A DNA stretch of 62,534 nt from a virus, in the IMG/VR virus record IMGVR_UViG_3300042468_001259, positions 1-62,534 of that record. The stretch is one strand, 5' to 3'. Shown here in pieces: positions 35,826-45,160 of the stretch. A program made the translations under genes and the position numbers. The first letter of the stretch is position 1; the number at the start of each line of letters is the position of its first letter. The notes under the pieces were generated by a model that saw only the letters and a list, made by a program, of their open reading frames with translations, was not told the origin of the DNA and did no database searches.

Positions 35826-36359
35826 ATGAAAATTATTGATGTTGGGTGTGGGCCAGGCATTTATGTCAAAGCTCTTAGAGAAGCTGGTGTGGAAGCTGAT
35901 GGAGTTGATCTTGATCCTCGTTGTCCATATGATGTTATGGACGTTTTTTCTAGTGATTTTGATTCTAAATACAAAGGAAAATACGACATAGCCATGTGTA
36001 TCGAGGTCGCTGAACATCTACCAGCGACAAGAGCTGATGACCTTGTTAAAACACTCACAGGACTGGCTCCAGTAGTGTTGTTTTCAGCTGCCATCCCAGG
36101 TCAAGGTGGTCATGGACATATCAATTGTCAGCCCAAAGAGTATTGGATAGAAAAATTTGCTCTGTTAAACTACGTGGTAGATGCAGAAGCTACAGACAAG
36201 CTTATAGCTTTTATGGTTTCTGGATATCATATGGGTTGGTTTAGAAACAATGCGGTAGTATTCAAAGAATACGGAGCTGCTTGCTATGACAGGATTATCG
36301 CAGAAGAAACTCCCCAAGCAATAAGGCTAGCCTCTTATATTGCTGCAGAAGGATTGTAA
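35826..36359 (+). CDS. SAM-dependent class I methyltransferase
   Basis: 177 aa. Motif I is DVGCGPGIYVKALREAG (5-21), motif II acidic residue follows in VDLDP (28-32), and MCIEVAEHLP forms motif IV. This is the minimal methyltransferase_11/23 core with a short C-terminal domain. Similar small methyltransferases methylate glycans or lipids in surface-polysaccharide clusters; here it lies between glycosyltransferase genes, so sugar O-methylation is a reasonable guess, not proven. Confidence 0.85.
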   Translation: MKIIDVGCGPGIYVKALREAGVEADGVDLDPRCPYDVMDVFSSDFDSKYKGKYDIAMCIEVAEHLPATRADDLVKTLTGLAPVVLFSAAIPGQGGHGHINCQPKEYWIEKFALLNYVVDAEATDKLIAFMVSGYHMGWFRNNAVVFKEYGAACYDRIIAEETPQAIRLASYIAAEGL

Positions 36360-36375
36360 TTCTTTAGGTTAAGAA

Positions 36376-37362
36376 ATGCACTGGAACTGTTTCGACTCTC
36401 TGTTAGGGCGTAGATGTAAAACGAAAACAGGTTTGTTTAACCTGATAGAGAGTCGCACAGCCGTAACTGATTTTGCAAAAGAGCGAGAGATTGCAGAGTA
36501 CTCATGTAGCTCTCTAAGCGAGGTGTACAGTAAGCTGGCGGAAACCCGTTCGTGGAGCACTCAGGAAATTGAAGTATTCAAGAGAATAGAGATAGCTACA
36601 GAGATAGAACAAAGCTTCCCGATCTATAGTAACATTGAAAAAATAACTGAGGGAGATGTGATTCATAACAACTCGCTTCTTCCTCATGCCGCAATAGTGC
36701 AGCTCCTACAGAATCATGGAGCAATTAAAAATATACGTATTTCCGGAGAACTGTGTGCGGACGTTTGCAATGACGCAATCACGACCACAGAAATTGAAGA
36801 GATTCTCCCTGAAGAGTTTTCTTTATTCGTCAGAGTTCTGCGTCTGTCGAATCCGTACACTGAGGGTTCAAAAGAGCATGAGTGCTGGCTTTCACAAGCG
36901 CAGTACAACATGCCCGTACTCGCTCTTGCCTCATGCCTGCTACCTGAAAACAACATAAGTTTTATTGTCCCGGAATGCTCTATGTTGCGTAGAATACATC
37001 AAGAAATATATGGAGCGGTAAATCCTACGGTAAAATATCTAGCAGAATACCAGGACGAGCAGCCTTCTGGTTACCTAGGGTATCTACGCAGAGCAAAGAG
37101 AAATGGTCTGCTGGTAGGACTATCTAGGCACAGATATGGTCTAGAGAGGTTGAGTAAAACCAAGCTAGATGTCGCTCTAGACTTTAGATATGTCGACAAG
37201 CTAGAAAATCAAAAACTTTTAAGCAGCAACATGGACGAGCATGATCCTGTTGCTCTGCTTGTTCTGAATAAAGCGATTGAAAATTTGAAATACTTTAAAC
37301 CGACTAAAAATATTGAAAAAATTGAAGATGCTCTTGCTAAATTTCTAGCAATACAGAAATAA
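36376..37362 (+). CDS. Hypothetical protein in the glycosylation cluster
   Basis: 328 aa. Begins MHWNCFDSLLGRRCKTKTGL. An alpha/beta composition with stretches such as ALASCLLPENNISFIVPECS (190-210) and IRISGELCADVCN suggests an enzyme, but no known motif (DxD, E-x7-E or a glycine-rich SAM loop) is clear. C-terminal 60 residues are helical and Lys-rich. It is flanked by a methyltransferase and glycosyltransferases, so a sugar-related role is likely by context only. It may be a new family. Confidence 0.7.
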   Translation: MHWNCFDSLLGRRCKTKTGLFNLIESRTAVTDFAKEREIAEYSCSSLSEVYSKLAETRSWSTQEIEVFKRIEIATEIEQSFPIYSNIEKITEGDVIHNNSLLPHAAIVQLLQNHGAIKNIRISGELCADVCNDAITTTEIEEILPEEFSLFVRVLRLSNPYTEGSKEHECWLSQAQYNMPVLALASCLLPENNISFIVPECSMLRRIHQEIYGAVNPTVKYLAEYQDEQPSGYLGYLRRAKRNGLLVGLSRHRYGLERLSKTKLDVALDFRYVDKLENQKLLSSNMDEHDPVALLVLNKAIENLKYFKPTKNIEKIEDALAKFLAIQK

Positions 37363-37368
37363 TACTAT

Positions 37369-38370
37369 ATGACAGGGAATATGCATAAATTTAAAAAAGT
37401 GATTATTTGGGGATATCCTCTATACTCACACTCGCACTCGTTCATACACCACGGATGGTATAAAGCTTTTAAACATCTAGGCTATGAAACGTACTGGTTC
37501 CACGACCAAGATCATCCTACAGACTTTGATTACGAGAACGCTCTTTTCATTACCGAAGGCTATGCAGATGAACAAATGCCGGTAGTCTCTTCGTCCACAT
37601 ATTTTGTCCATGTTTGTAAAAATCCATCAAAGTTTGTGAGCGCGGGCGCTCGTCTAATAGATATTAGGTTTAACGTCAAAAGAACTAGAGACTACACTTA
37701 CGACTATTGTCTAGCTAACCTGAGTCTGACTGGCGTAGACCCCTTCACTGCCTATGAAAAAAATGCTAACGACAACGCGTTAGCAGAAAGACACAGAAAA
37801 GGAGTCGCAGGCTACGAGGCGGTTTATGTTATGTGGGCTACAGACATGCTGCCTCACGAGATCGACCTGAATGACGCATATATTCCTAGAGACAGGGAAG
37901 TGCACCATATAGGTTCTGCTTGGTCGGCAAACATGAAAGAGCTTCAAGAATTTCAGCAGTCTCTGGAAAAAGAGGGCATTAGCTTTGTGGTTCACGACCC
38001 CTGGAAAAAGATGACAACCAACGAGGAAGCGAAGCATCTTGTTCAGAAGTCGTATATTGCTCCAGATATTCGTGGGTCCGGACTAACTTGCTCTGGATCT
38101 ACTGCAGAGGAATGCAACCATCTATCTATAGGATATATTCCATGTAGAACTTTTAAAAACATAAGCTATGGACAGCTAGGGATAACTAATTCGCCTGCAG
38201 TCAAAGACTTGATGCAAGACCATGTTATTTTTTCTGACAACTCAGGGTTACTGTTATCTGCAGCTCAACCCTACTTGACAGACTATGATAGAATTCAATC
38301 AGCAATGAGGTATGTACAAGAAAACCATACCTATGTAAACAGAGTTAACGCACTATTAAACGTATTATGA
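37369..38370 (+). CDS. GT-B-like glycosyltransferase
   Basis: 333 aa; a second ATG at 37381 is also possible. Opens VIIWGYPLYSHSHSFIHHGW, typical of N-terminal GT-B halves in phage enzymes, followed by WYKAFKHLGYETYWF. C-terminal half has DIRGSGLTCSGSTAEECNHLSIGYIPCRTFKNISYG, the pattern of a donor-binding loop ending in a conserved GY[IP] and later GITNSPAV. No E-x7-E is obvious, so this is a diverged enzyme. ATGA overlap with the next glycosyltransferase. Confidence 0.7.
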   Translation: MTGNMHKFKKVIIWGYPLYSHSHSFIHHGWYKAFKHLGYETYWFHDQDHPTDFDYENALFITEGYADEQMPVVSSSTYFVHVCKNPSKFVSAGARLIDIRFNVKRTRDYTYDYCLANLSLTGVDPFTAYEKNANDNALAERHRKGVAGYEAVYVMWATDMLPHEIDLNDAYIPRDREVHHIGSAWSANMKELQEFQQSLEKEGISFVVHDPWKKMTTNEEAKHLVQKSYIAPDIRGSGLTCSGSTAEECNHLSIGYIPCRTFKNISYGQLGITNSPAVKDLMQDHVIFSDNSGLLLSAAQPYLTDYDRIQSAMRYVQENHTYVNRVNALLNVL

Positions 38371-39047
38371 TTCCAATTGATATTATTATGCTCGCCAGTT
38401 CCAGTAACGAGGAACTCTATAAAATGACGAAACAGGCTCTAGCCTCTTTGAAAGAGTCGGAGACAGATTATTCTTTCGAGGTAAAACTTGTAGAGTCTCA
38501 CTCAGAAGCACACAACCAAGGATTCAGTTATCCGGAGGCTTTGTGTATTTTTCCAAACGAACCATTTCACTACAACAAGTTTCTTAATAGAGGATTAGAG
38601 TACTGTTCGAGAGAATGGGTGGTCGTGGTCAACAACGACGTCATTTTCTATCCTGGTTGGTTTTCAGCAATGATGAACTACCACAAAAACAATCCTGATG
38701 TGAAAAGCTTCTCTCCGTGTGATCCTTTACACGAGGACCAGCTCAGGAAAGGACACCAAGGAGTTGAAGGGCTGCAAGGATATGAAATAAGGCACCACGT
38801 CAAAGGCTGGTGTATTGCTTCTCACAGAGAGCTGATAGATAGCTGCAAGCTGTTTGATGAGAGTTTTCCTTTCTGGTATCAGGATGATGACTATGCAGAG
38901 ACGATAAAGCGAGCAGGCTATAAGCATGCACTGGTACTAGATTCTCTGGTGCGTCACTTCTCAGGACAATCTACAGAGCTTTTTAAAGATGAGAAAATAA
39001 ATATGACTATGGGGCAGAGGAATACATTTAAAAATAAGTGGGGTTAG
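38367..39047 (+). CDS. GT2-family glycosyltransferase
   Basis: 226 aa, ATGA overlap. GT-A fold of the GT2 family: IDIIMLASSSNEELYKMTKQ, a diverged DxD in WVVVVNNDVIFYPG (89-92), GWCIASHRELIDSC and the C-terminal FWYQDDDYAETIKRAGYKHA with QDDDY as the catalytic-base region. It is short but has all GT2 core blocks. Last gene of the first glycosylation run; a 75-nt gap with a possible TATTTT box (6 nt before the next ATG) follows. Confidence 0.9.
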   Translation: MIPIDIIMLASSSNEELYKMTKQALASLKESETDYSFEVKLVESHSEAHNQGFSYPEALCIFPNEPFHYNKFLNRGLEYCSREWVVVVNNDVIFYPGWFSAMMNYHKNNPDVKSFSPCDPLHEDQLRKGHQGVEGLQGYEIRHHVKGWCIASHRELIDSCKLFDESFPFWYQDDDYAETIKRAGYKHALVLDSLVRHFSGQSTELFKDEKINMTMGQRNTFKNKWG

Positions 39048-39122
39048 ACAATAGAGGCAGTCTTTTATTGCTATCAAGTTCAAAAAGAGATAGAATAAGA
39101 CTAAATTAGCTATTTTTAAATT

Positions 39123-39692
39123 ATGCCTAGAAAAATAACAGATTCTGGTCCGTACGCATCAATACCTTCAGCAGCTACAAGGCTAGACAAATACTATTTC
39201 GCCACAGATCAGGGAAAGTATTATTACTCTGACGGATCTAAATGGAGAGAAAAGATCGTCGATCTTACAGATATAGATCCTGATACAGAGGCCAGGGTTA
39301 TGTGTGGTATTACTCCTACTGGAGGAATTAACCCAATCAAGATCAGCGACCAGGGAGCTCTCTTGCTTTCTGGTAGTATTAGTGTGGGTAATGTAAATGC
39401 GAGTTCATTTACATCTGGAGCCTTGCTGGACAAGTCTGGAGGATTTGTTACGGCTACAGCTAATACAAGCATCCAGGTTGTAGCACAAAACGCTAATAGA
39501 AAATATTTCTTTTTCCAGAATATTTCTGACACTGACATGTATTTGTCTATAGGCGGAACAGCTAGTCTTACATCAGGAATGCTGATGGCTAAGAATGGCG
39601 GAGGTATCAGCTGCGATAGCTTTGTTCCTACACAAGCAATTACCGTGTTTTGTACTACTGCAGGCAAGAACTTTACAGCCTACGAAGGTTAA
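39123..39692 (+). CDS. Small fibre/structural protein
   Basis: 189 aa. Begins MPRKITDSGPYASIPSAATR, then a YFATDQGKYYYSDGSKWR segment of the type seen near the N-termini of phage neck and fibre proteins, and a beta-rich C-terminal half (KYFFFQNISDTDMYLSIGG). The second half resembles a common small jelly-roll-like domain in phage structural proteins. Likely a fibre adaptor or head decoration. Closely followed by a collagen-like gene. Confidence 0.7.
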   Translation: MPRKITDSGPYASIPSAATRLDKYYFATDQGKYYYSDGSKWREKIVDLTDIDPDTEARVMCGITPTGGINPIKISDQGALLLSGSISVGNVNASSFTSGALLDKSGGFVTATANTSIQVVAQNANRKYFFFQNISDTDMYLSIGGTASLTSGMLMAKNGGGISCDSFVPTQAITVFCTTAGKNFTAYEG

Positions 39693-39695
39693 TCT

Positions 39696-40625
39696 ATGAA
39701 ATTATTCGCATCTACCGTTGGAGGAGCAACCGGGTCAACTGGAGCAATAGGAGCTACAGGGATACTCGGAGCTACAGGAAGCACCGGGATTCAAGGTAGT
39801 ACCGGTATTCAAGGGAGTACAGGAAGTACAGGAGCAGAAGGAGCTACAGGCGCTACAGGGATACAAGGCGCTACCGGAGCAACTGGCGCACAAGGAGCTA
39901 CTGGAAGTACAGGAGCAGAAGGAGCTACAGGCGCAACTGGTATTCAGGGTGCAACCGGAGCTACTGGAGCAACCGGAGCTCAAGGGTCCACAGGAGCTAC
40001 CGGAGCATCCTTAAATTGGCAGGGCGAGTACATTCATACAAAAAACTATAAAGCCAATGACGCAGTGAGCTATGTAGGTTCTTCTTATATAGCTCTCGAG
40101 GATACTGTCGGGAAGTTTCCGACAGACGGCGCGAAGTGGGGTATTCTCGCTTCTGGGGCTTCTCCTGAAAGTGTCACGATGTTTGCGGTGACTACAGACG
40201 GAGTAAAAGACAAGTACTCCCCAATCCCTGGAATAGTGTCTCCTGACGCTGCAAAATATATTGTCGTTTTAGATGGTATTATTCAGCCTCCATACAAGGC
40301 ATACACCGTGAGCACATCTCCAACAGGAGGAGAGGTGTTCTTTTTTGATGAAACTCCTGCAGCAGGCCTCGAACTGATTGTTATGGCTTTTAGAGGGTCT
40401 TATTCTAGAACCACAACCAACTTCCAGGGTACAGGCACAAAGCTTGTTTTCAGTCCTGTAGCAGGGATTACAAGCATGGACGCGACGAAGTATATAGTTA
40501 CTGTAGGAGGATTGGTACAGGCACCAAACGTATCCTATACTGTTAATGCCCTCAACGGAGGCTCGCTTGTTTTTGATGAGGCTCCTGCTCTAGATGCTCC
40601 TGTAACTATAATGACATTCTATTAA
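39696..40625 (+). CDS. Collagen-like fibre protein 3 with carbohydrate-binding module
   Basis: 309 aa. Collagen triplets at residues 8-105 (GAT/GST/IQG). Then [20 protein letters not shown] with YIALED, the aromatic pattern (W..Y..nd.V.Y.g..Y.A) of CBM5/12-like chitin-binding modules often found on phage fibres. Two related C-terminal beta repeats follow ([18 protein letters not shown] and [18 protein letters not shown]). The protein could bind glycans and is itself Thr-rich. Confidence 0.85.
   Translation: MKLFASTVGGATGSTGAIGATGILGATGSTGIQGSTGIQGSTGSTGAEGATGATGIQGATGATGAQGATGSTGAEGATGATGIQGATGATGATGAQGSTGATGASLNWQGEYIHTKNYKANDAVSYVGSSYIALEDTVGKFPTDGAKWGILASGASPESVTMFAVTTDGVKDKYSPIPGIVSPDAAKYIVVLDGIIQPPYKAYTVSTSPTGGEVFFFDETPAAGLELIVMAFRGSYSRTTTNFQGTGTKLVFSPVAGITSMDATKYIVTVGGLVQAPNVSYTVNALNGGSLVFDEAPALDAPVTIMTFY
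39720..40010 (+). repeat. Collagen-triplet coding repeat
   Basis: About 97 codons of GAT/GST/AEG/IQG triplets at the N-terminus of fibre protein 3. Confidence 0.85.
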
Positions 40626-40644
40626 TACTATTTTTACTAGTATT
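40624..40644 (+). terminator. Small AT hairpin at the end of fibre 3
   Basis: AATACTA, 7-nt loop, TAGTATT: a 7-bp AT-rich stem overlapping the stop codon, with no T-run after it. It may be a weak terminator or an mRNA-end stabiliser. Confidence 0.35.
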
Positions 40645-40693
40645 TCTCACGAGCTTTATTTAAAATACAATCAACCTCTAGATAACAAAAGTC

Positions 40694-43153
40694 ATGCCGC
40701 TAACAAAAATAACTTCTACAATGCTGAGCGCTGCTCTGCAGACCAGTATAACTAACGCTACAGGAGCTTCAGGTGTAGGCTCGGGAGCTACAGGAGCAAC
40801 AGGAGCGGCAGGGGCAACAGGAACGCAAGGGGCTACAGGGATTCAGGGTGCTACTGGTCCAGCTTCCCCACTATCTGCATTAAATTACTCACAAACAAAA
40901 GGAGTTTTAACAACAATAACTACCGGAGCTACAATGCCTGCTATTGTAGTTACCTGCTCTTTAACTACCAAAGGAAATCCTGTACAGGTGGTGGCTTACG
41001 GGGACGTATTTAATCCGAGTCTTCCTATCAATTGTCCGTTAGCTCTATATAGAAACGGGGTAATGATCAGCAATATAGCTTACACACAAAGCTATTATGC
41101 AAATGAAAATCAAGCATTCAGCTTGTCTATCATAGATACTGATGCTCCGGCAGGTACTCACATATATACTCTTAGAGTACCTAGCTTAAGTACATCAAAC
41201 GTTACATTTGCTGCTCCTGTTATTTATGCTGTAGAGCTGCAGAACGTGCAGGGAGCAACCGGTCTAGGAGCCACAGGACCTCAGGGTGCGACAGGCTCTC
41301 CAGGGTCTAACGGAGCTACAGGAACGCAAGGGGCTACAGGGCTTGGAGCCACAGGAGCAACAGGGATTATGGGAGCCACAGGCCCCGCAGGAGGAGCTAC
41401 AGGAGCGACAGGGATTATGGGTGCTACTGGGCCAGCAGGAGGAGCAACAGGAGCAACTGGCGTGGAGGGTGCCACAGGTTCACAAGGAGCCACAGGAGAC
41501 GTAGGAGCTACAGGATCTGGCGCTACTGGAGCAACAGGGATTATGGGCGCTACCGGTCCTGCAGGAGGCGCAACAGGAGCGACAGGCGTTATGGGAGCCA
41601 CAGGCCCCGCAGGCGGAGCTACTGGAGCAACCGGAGCGCAAGGGTCCACAGGTGTAGCAGGAGCCACAGGAGACGTAGGTGCCACAGGATTTGGAGCCAC
41701 AGGTGCAACTGGTATTCAAGGCGCTACGGGTCCTGCGGGAGGTGCAACCGGAGCAACAGGGATTATGGGTGCTACTGGTCCTGCAGGTGGAGCCACTGGA
41801 TCTACAGGGGTTCAAGGGGCTACTGGACCTGAGGGTGCTACAGGAGCTGCAGGCTCTACCGGGTCCACAGGGATTCAAGGTGCTACTGGACCTCAAGGGT
41901 CTACAGGATCTCAAGGGTCTACAGGATTTGGAGCCACAGGAGCAACTGGTATTCAAGGAGCTACGGGTCCTGCGGGAGGAGCTACTGGAGCTACTGGAGT
42001 TGGTGCCACAGGCAGTACAGGTTCACAAGGAGCCACAGGACCCGAGGGATCCACAGGACCTCAAGGGTCTACAGGACCTGAGGGAGCCACAGGCGCTGGC
42101 GCAACAGGCGCAACAGGGGTTATGGGCGCTACCGGTCCTGCAGGAGGCGCAACAGGAGCGACAGGCGTTATGGGAGCCACAGGCCCCGGCGGAGGCGCAA
42201 CAGGACCACAAGGAGCAACCGGAACTCAGGGAGCAACTGGTATCCAGGGTGCAACCGGAGCCGGAGCAACGGGAGCAGAAGGAGCCACAGGAGCAACTGG
42301 TATTCAGGGCGCTACAGGCACACAGGGATCCACAGGAGCTCAAGGGTCTACTGGAGCTGAGGGAGCAACAGGACCGCAAGGAAGCACAGGACCGCAAGGC
42401 GCTACTGGAGCAGGATCTACTGGAGCTGTAGGTGCAACAGGCCCGCAAGGCGCTACTGGAGCAGGATCTGATGGAGCAACCGGAGCGCAAGGAGCAACTG
42501 GATCTAATGGGGCTACAGGCCCACAAGGAGCAACAGGGTCTCCAGGATCTAATGGAGCTACAGGCCCACAAGGAGCAACTGGAGCTGCAGGAGCAACCGG
42601 AGCTCAGGGAGCAACTGGTATTGGGGCAACTGGACCAAAAGGTGATCCAGGTCCCGCAGGAGGCGCAACCGGAGCGACAGGGTCTCCAGGGTCTAATGGG
42701 GCTACAGGAGCAACAGGTATTCTAGGTGCAACAGGAGCGACAGGAAGCATGAGTCCTCTGCTTGGTGTTCCTACAAAAGAGGTAGTGAACGTCATGGCGG
42801 ATACTGGAGGTTCTGTGGATGTGTTTATCAAAGCAGGACAAGTGGTCTATTTTACAAACCCAGCCACCAGCGATTTCCAGATAAACCTGAAAGGTAACGC
42901 AAACACAACGTTTGACAGCCTTCTCGAAAATGGAGAAGCAATGTCCATTTCGATAATGATTACAACCGGAACGACTACAGCTTATACAATATCCAGTATA
43001 ACAATTGATGGAGGGTCTTCGACACTTATCAATCTGCCTACATTCACTCCAACCACAAGCACAGTTAATGTTTATGGTATTACACTGATAAAAACCGGAG
43101 GCGACTATACGTCGTTCGTGTTCCAGAATACCTACGGAGCAGTAACCCGCTAA
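40694..43153 (+). CDS. Collagen-like fibre protein 4
   Basis: 819 aa. N-terminal 30 residues ([20 protein letters not shown]) are a short attachment segment. Triplets occur at 34-56 and, after a 130-residue beta domain ([19 protein letters not shown] onwards), at about 187-687, where [13 protein letters not shown] and IQG recur; this is the longest collagen tract in the window. A 130-residue beta C-terminal domain ([19 protein letters not shown]) likely trimerises. Thr is the main Y-position residue. Expected role: long flexible fibre. Confidence 0.85.
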   Translation: MPLTKITSTMLSAALQTSITNATGASGVGSGATGATGAAGATGTQGATGIQGATGPASPLSALNYSQTKGVLTTITTGATMPAIVVTCSLTTKGNPVQVVAYGDVFNPSLPINCPLALYRNGVMISNIAYTQSYYANENQAFSLSIIDTDAPAGTHIYTLRVPSLSTSNVTFAAPVIYAVELQNVQGATGLGATGPQGATGSPGSNGATGTQGATGLGATGATGIMGATGPAGGATGATGIMGATGPAGGATGATGVEGATGSQGATGDVGATGSGATGATGIMGATGPAGGATGATGVMGATGPAGGATGATGAQGSTGVAGATGDVGATGFGATGATGIQGATGPAGGATGATGIMGATGPAGGATGSTGVQGATGPEGATGAAGSTGSTGIQGATGPQGSTGSQGSTGFGATGATGIQGATGPAGGATGATGVGATGSTGSQGATGPEGSTGPQGSTGPEGATGAGATGATGVMGATGPAGGATGATGVMGATGPGGGATGPQGATGTQGATGIQGATGAGATGAEGATGATGIQGATGTQGSTGAQGSTGAEGATGPQGSTGPQGATGAGSTGAVGATGPQGATGAGSDGATGAQGATGSNGATGPQGATGSPGSNGATGPQGATGAAGATGAQGATGIGATGPKGDPGPAGGATGATGSPGSNGATGATGILGATGATGSMSPLLGVPTKEVVNVMADTGGSVDVFIKAGQVVYFTNPATSDFQINLKGNANTTFDSLLENGEAMSISIMITTGTTTAYTISSITIDGGSSTLINLPTFTPTTSTVNVYGITLIKTGGDYTSFVFQNTYGAVTR
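41255..42755 (+). repeat. Long collagen-triplet coding repeat
   Basis: About 500 codons with recurring GGGCCAGCAGGAGGAGCAACAG-like units (GPAGGAT). Internal near-repeats of 40-60 nt make it prone to length change and to misassembly. Confidence 0.85.
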
Positions 43154-43167
43154 TACAGGAGAAAACT

Positions 43168-45159
43168 ATGCCTTTAATAACCACAGCAGGCATTAATAGT
43201 GCCTCTAAAGCTCTAGGAGGTATAGCCTCTATCGTATCCTGGTATGCGGACAGATCGAGGTATAGCAGAACAGTTACACTTGTAGGGAATGTAGAACAGA
43301 AATCAGACACATCTACTCCAGCCAAATATGCTATAGCGTATAAAAACCAGTCTTCTGACTACGGAGCACTACAACTACCTCTTAGCGCATTTCCATTAGG
43401 AGCAACCAAGTTTTATATAGATACAGTATTTAGAGTAAAGCGCTCCGGAGATATCATATTTAGAGCGATAGGTACTCCACTGAGCGGCAGCACGCTCTAT
43501 TTGAGTGGATACGGTTACGACTTGTTAAATTACTCTGTCGTAACAAGCGCAACAGATAATACAAAATTTTCACTAGAGCAAATTTTCCTGTGGAGAGATG
43601 TTGCCGTCGATCCTACCGGGAAAATAACCGGAACCACAGAGATATCTCCAAACAGCTGGAATCATCTCGCCGTTATATTCGATGATGGAAAGATAACAAC
43701 TTATCTAAACGGTAAGCTAGAAATATTCGTTAATCCTGCTGGAGGCGATCCTATAGAGATTGTACTGAGCGGAGGATCTATGGCGCTATATCAATCGAAT
43801 GGTGTTAATGCTTTCGATCCCGCGTGGAATAACACAGCTAACCTTGGAGTTGTTCCTAGACTAGATGTATGTGTCTCTGAAAGCACAACACAAGCACAAG
43901 CCGAAGCTTTCTGCTATTTTAGAGCTGTTAACACAACAACAGAAGCTATTCCTACAGTTTTTGGATTAATCGCGCCTAGAGCGTACACCATTCCTCCTAA
44001 AACTAATCAAACACAATTGCTACTGACTAACGGAAGTGTGCGTGTACCTGTGCTGGCTAGATGGATGGACGATGCTTCTCTTAGCTTGAGAAATGTAGCT
44101 TTTGGAGGAGATGTAAAACTAGATACAGATGCAGGTTGCGCTAGTTTTGGACTTACCGCAAACAGCACGTCCCCTGGAGCTTTGATTGTGGATGAATTTA
44201 TCGACGTGAGAACAAATACGATAAATTTAGATTTTTGGCTCAACACCAGCAGTCTAGACGATCAAAGTGTTTTTTGCTTTAAAAATAAATCAAATGCCAC
44301 AAAGTTACACGTTCATATAAAGCAGGGCAGGCTGCGTGTAGATAACGGCAGCGTGTTCGCTAGTGACGGAGTGCCCATAGCTATTTCGACTTGGTATCAT
44401 GTGCGAGTAACCAGGGAACCAGTGTCATCGGTATTTAAAATTTTTATAGATGGTGTACTTGCCGATACAGGAATAACACTGTTAAACGACAATACCTACA
44501 ATCTCTGGATAGGCTCTAACGCTGTTATAGGCTACGGACAAACCTCTGCAGATCTCCCACCTTCCACAAACAAGTTTAGAGGCTCGCTAGGAAATATTCG
44601 TATTGTGACAGATCTGCTTGATGGTAATACCAATTTTACAAAGCCTGCAGCACTTCTTCCTCTTGTGAACAACACAGAGCTATTGCTGGATTTTCAAGCC
44701 ACAGACATCCCGTCCTATTCTGTAGCCTATCTGTATGCAGGAGAGCCCGGCAAAGCGAACGGCGATCAACCTCGGCTCTACGATTGGCTCGCAGGAGGAG
44801 GCACATATTTCTATAGCGACAGTACACGTACTGCACCTCTTGCGTCAGGGCTGCCTTTGAAAGGAGCAATCATAAATATCTTGGGTATGGATGACGAGTA
44901 TTCTCAGGCTTCTACTACGCCTCCTGCAGGAATGGTCAATCCGCAGATCGAGGCAGTGTCGGTACTAGTGATGCAAATATCTGCAGATAGAATGCCTACC
45001 AGAATAGAAGGAAGTATAGGCTATCGAAAAAATAACAAAATGCCGGGATCGTTTGAAGATAACTGGGATAATTACGTACGCATACATTCTTCAACAATAT
45101 CTTGCGATATCAATCTACCTAATGCTAATCTTTTAATTGATCAGGTAACTATAAATTAA
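43168..45159 (+). CDS. Fibre protein with two LamG/ConA-like lectin domains
   Basis: 663 aa. Two concanavalin-A/LamG domains are seen by the paired strand motifs SWNHLAVIFDDGKITTYLNG (about 165-190) and TWYHVRVTREPVSSVFKIFI (about 410-435), each followed by a G.L or G.. turn. The C-terminal 150 residues (YLYAGEPGKANGDQPRLYD onwards) form another beta module with TYFYSDSTRTAPLASG. LamG domains in phage fibres bind sugars. An AGGAG Shine-Dalgarno precedes the ATG (43158-43162), one of the few clear ones here. TAATATG junction to the next gene. Confidence 0.85.
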   Translation: MPLITTAGINSASKALGGIASIVSWYADRSRYSRTVTLVGNVEQKSDTSTPAKYAIAYKNQSSDYGALQLPLSAFPLGATKFYIDTVFRVKRSGDIIFRAIGTPLSGSTLYLSGYGYDLLNYSVVTSATDNTKFSLEQIFLWRDVAVDPTGKITGTTEISPNSWNHLAVIFDDGKITTYLNGKLEIFVNPAGGDPIEIVLSGGSMALYQSNGVNAFDPAWNNTANLGVVPRLDVCVSESTTQAQAEAFCYFRAVNTTTEAIPTVFGLIAPRAYTIPPKTNQTQLLLTNGSVRVPVLARWMDDASLSLRNVAFGGDVKLDTDAGCASFGLTANSTSPGALIVDEFIDVRTNTINLDFWLNTSSLDDQSVFCFKNKSNATKLHVHIKQGRLRVDNGSVFASDGVPIAISTWYHVRVTREPVSSVFKIFIDGVLADTGITLLNDNTYNLWIGSNAVIGYGQTSADLPPSTNKFRGSLGNIRIVTDLLDGNTNFTKPAALLPLVNNTELLLDFQATDIPSYSVAYLYAGEPGKANGDQPRLYDWLAGGGTYFYSDSTRTAPLASGLPLKGAIINILGMDDEYSQASTTPPAGMVNPQIEAVSVLVMQISADRMPTRIEGSIGYRKNNKMPGSFEDNWDNYVRIHSSTISCDINLPNANLLIDQVTIN

Positions 45160-45160
45160 T

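Noticed and set aside
41281-42571. Minus-strand Pro/Val/Ala-rich frames opposite collagen-like fibre 4
   Set aside because: Shadow of the triplet code; no promoter or conserved motif.
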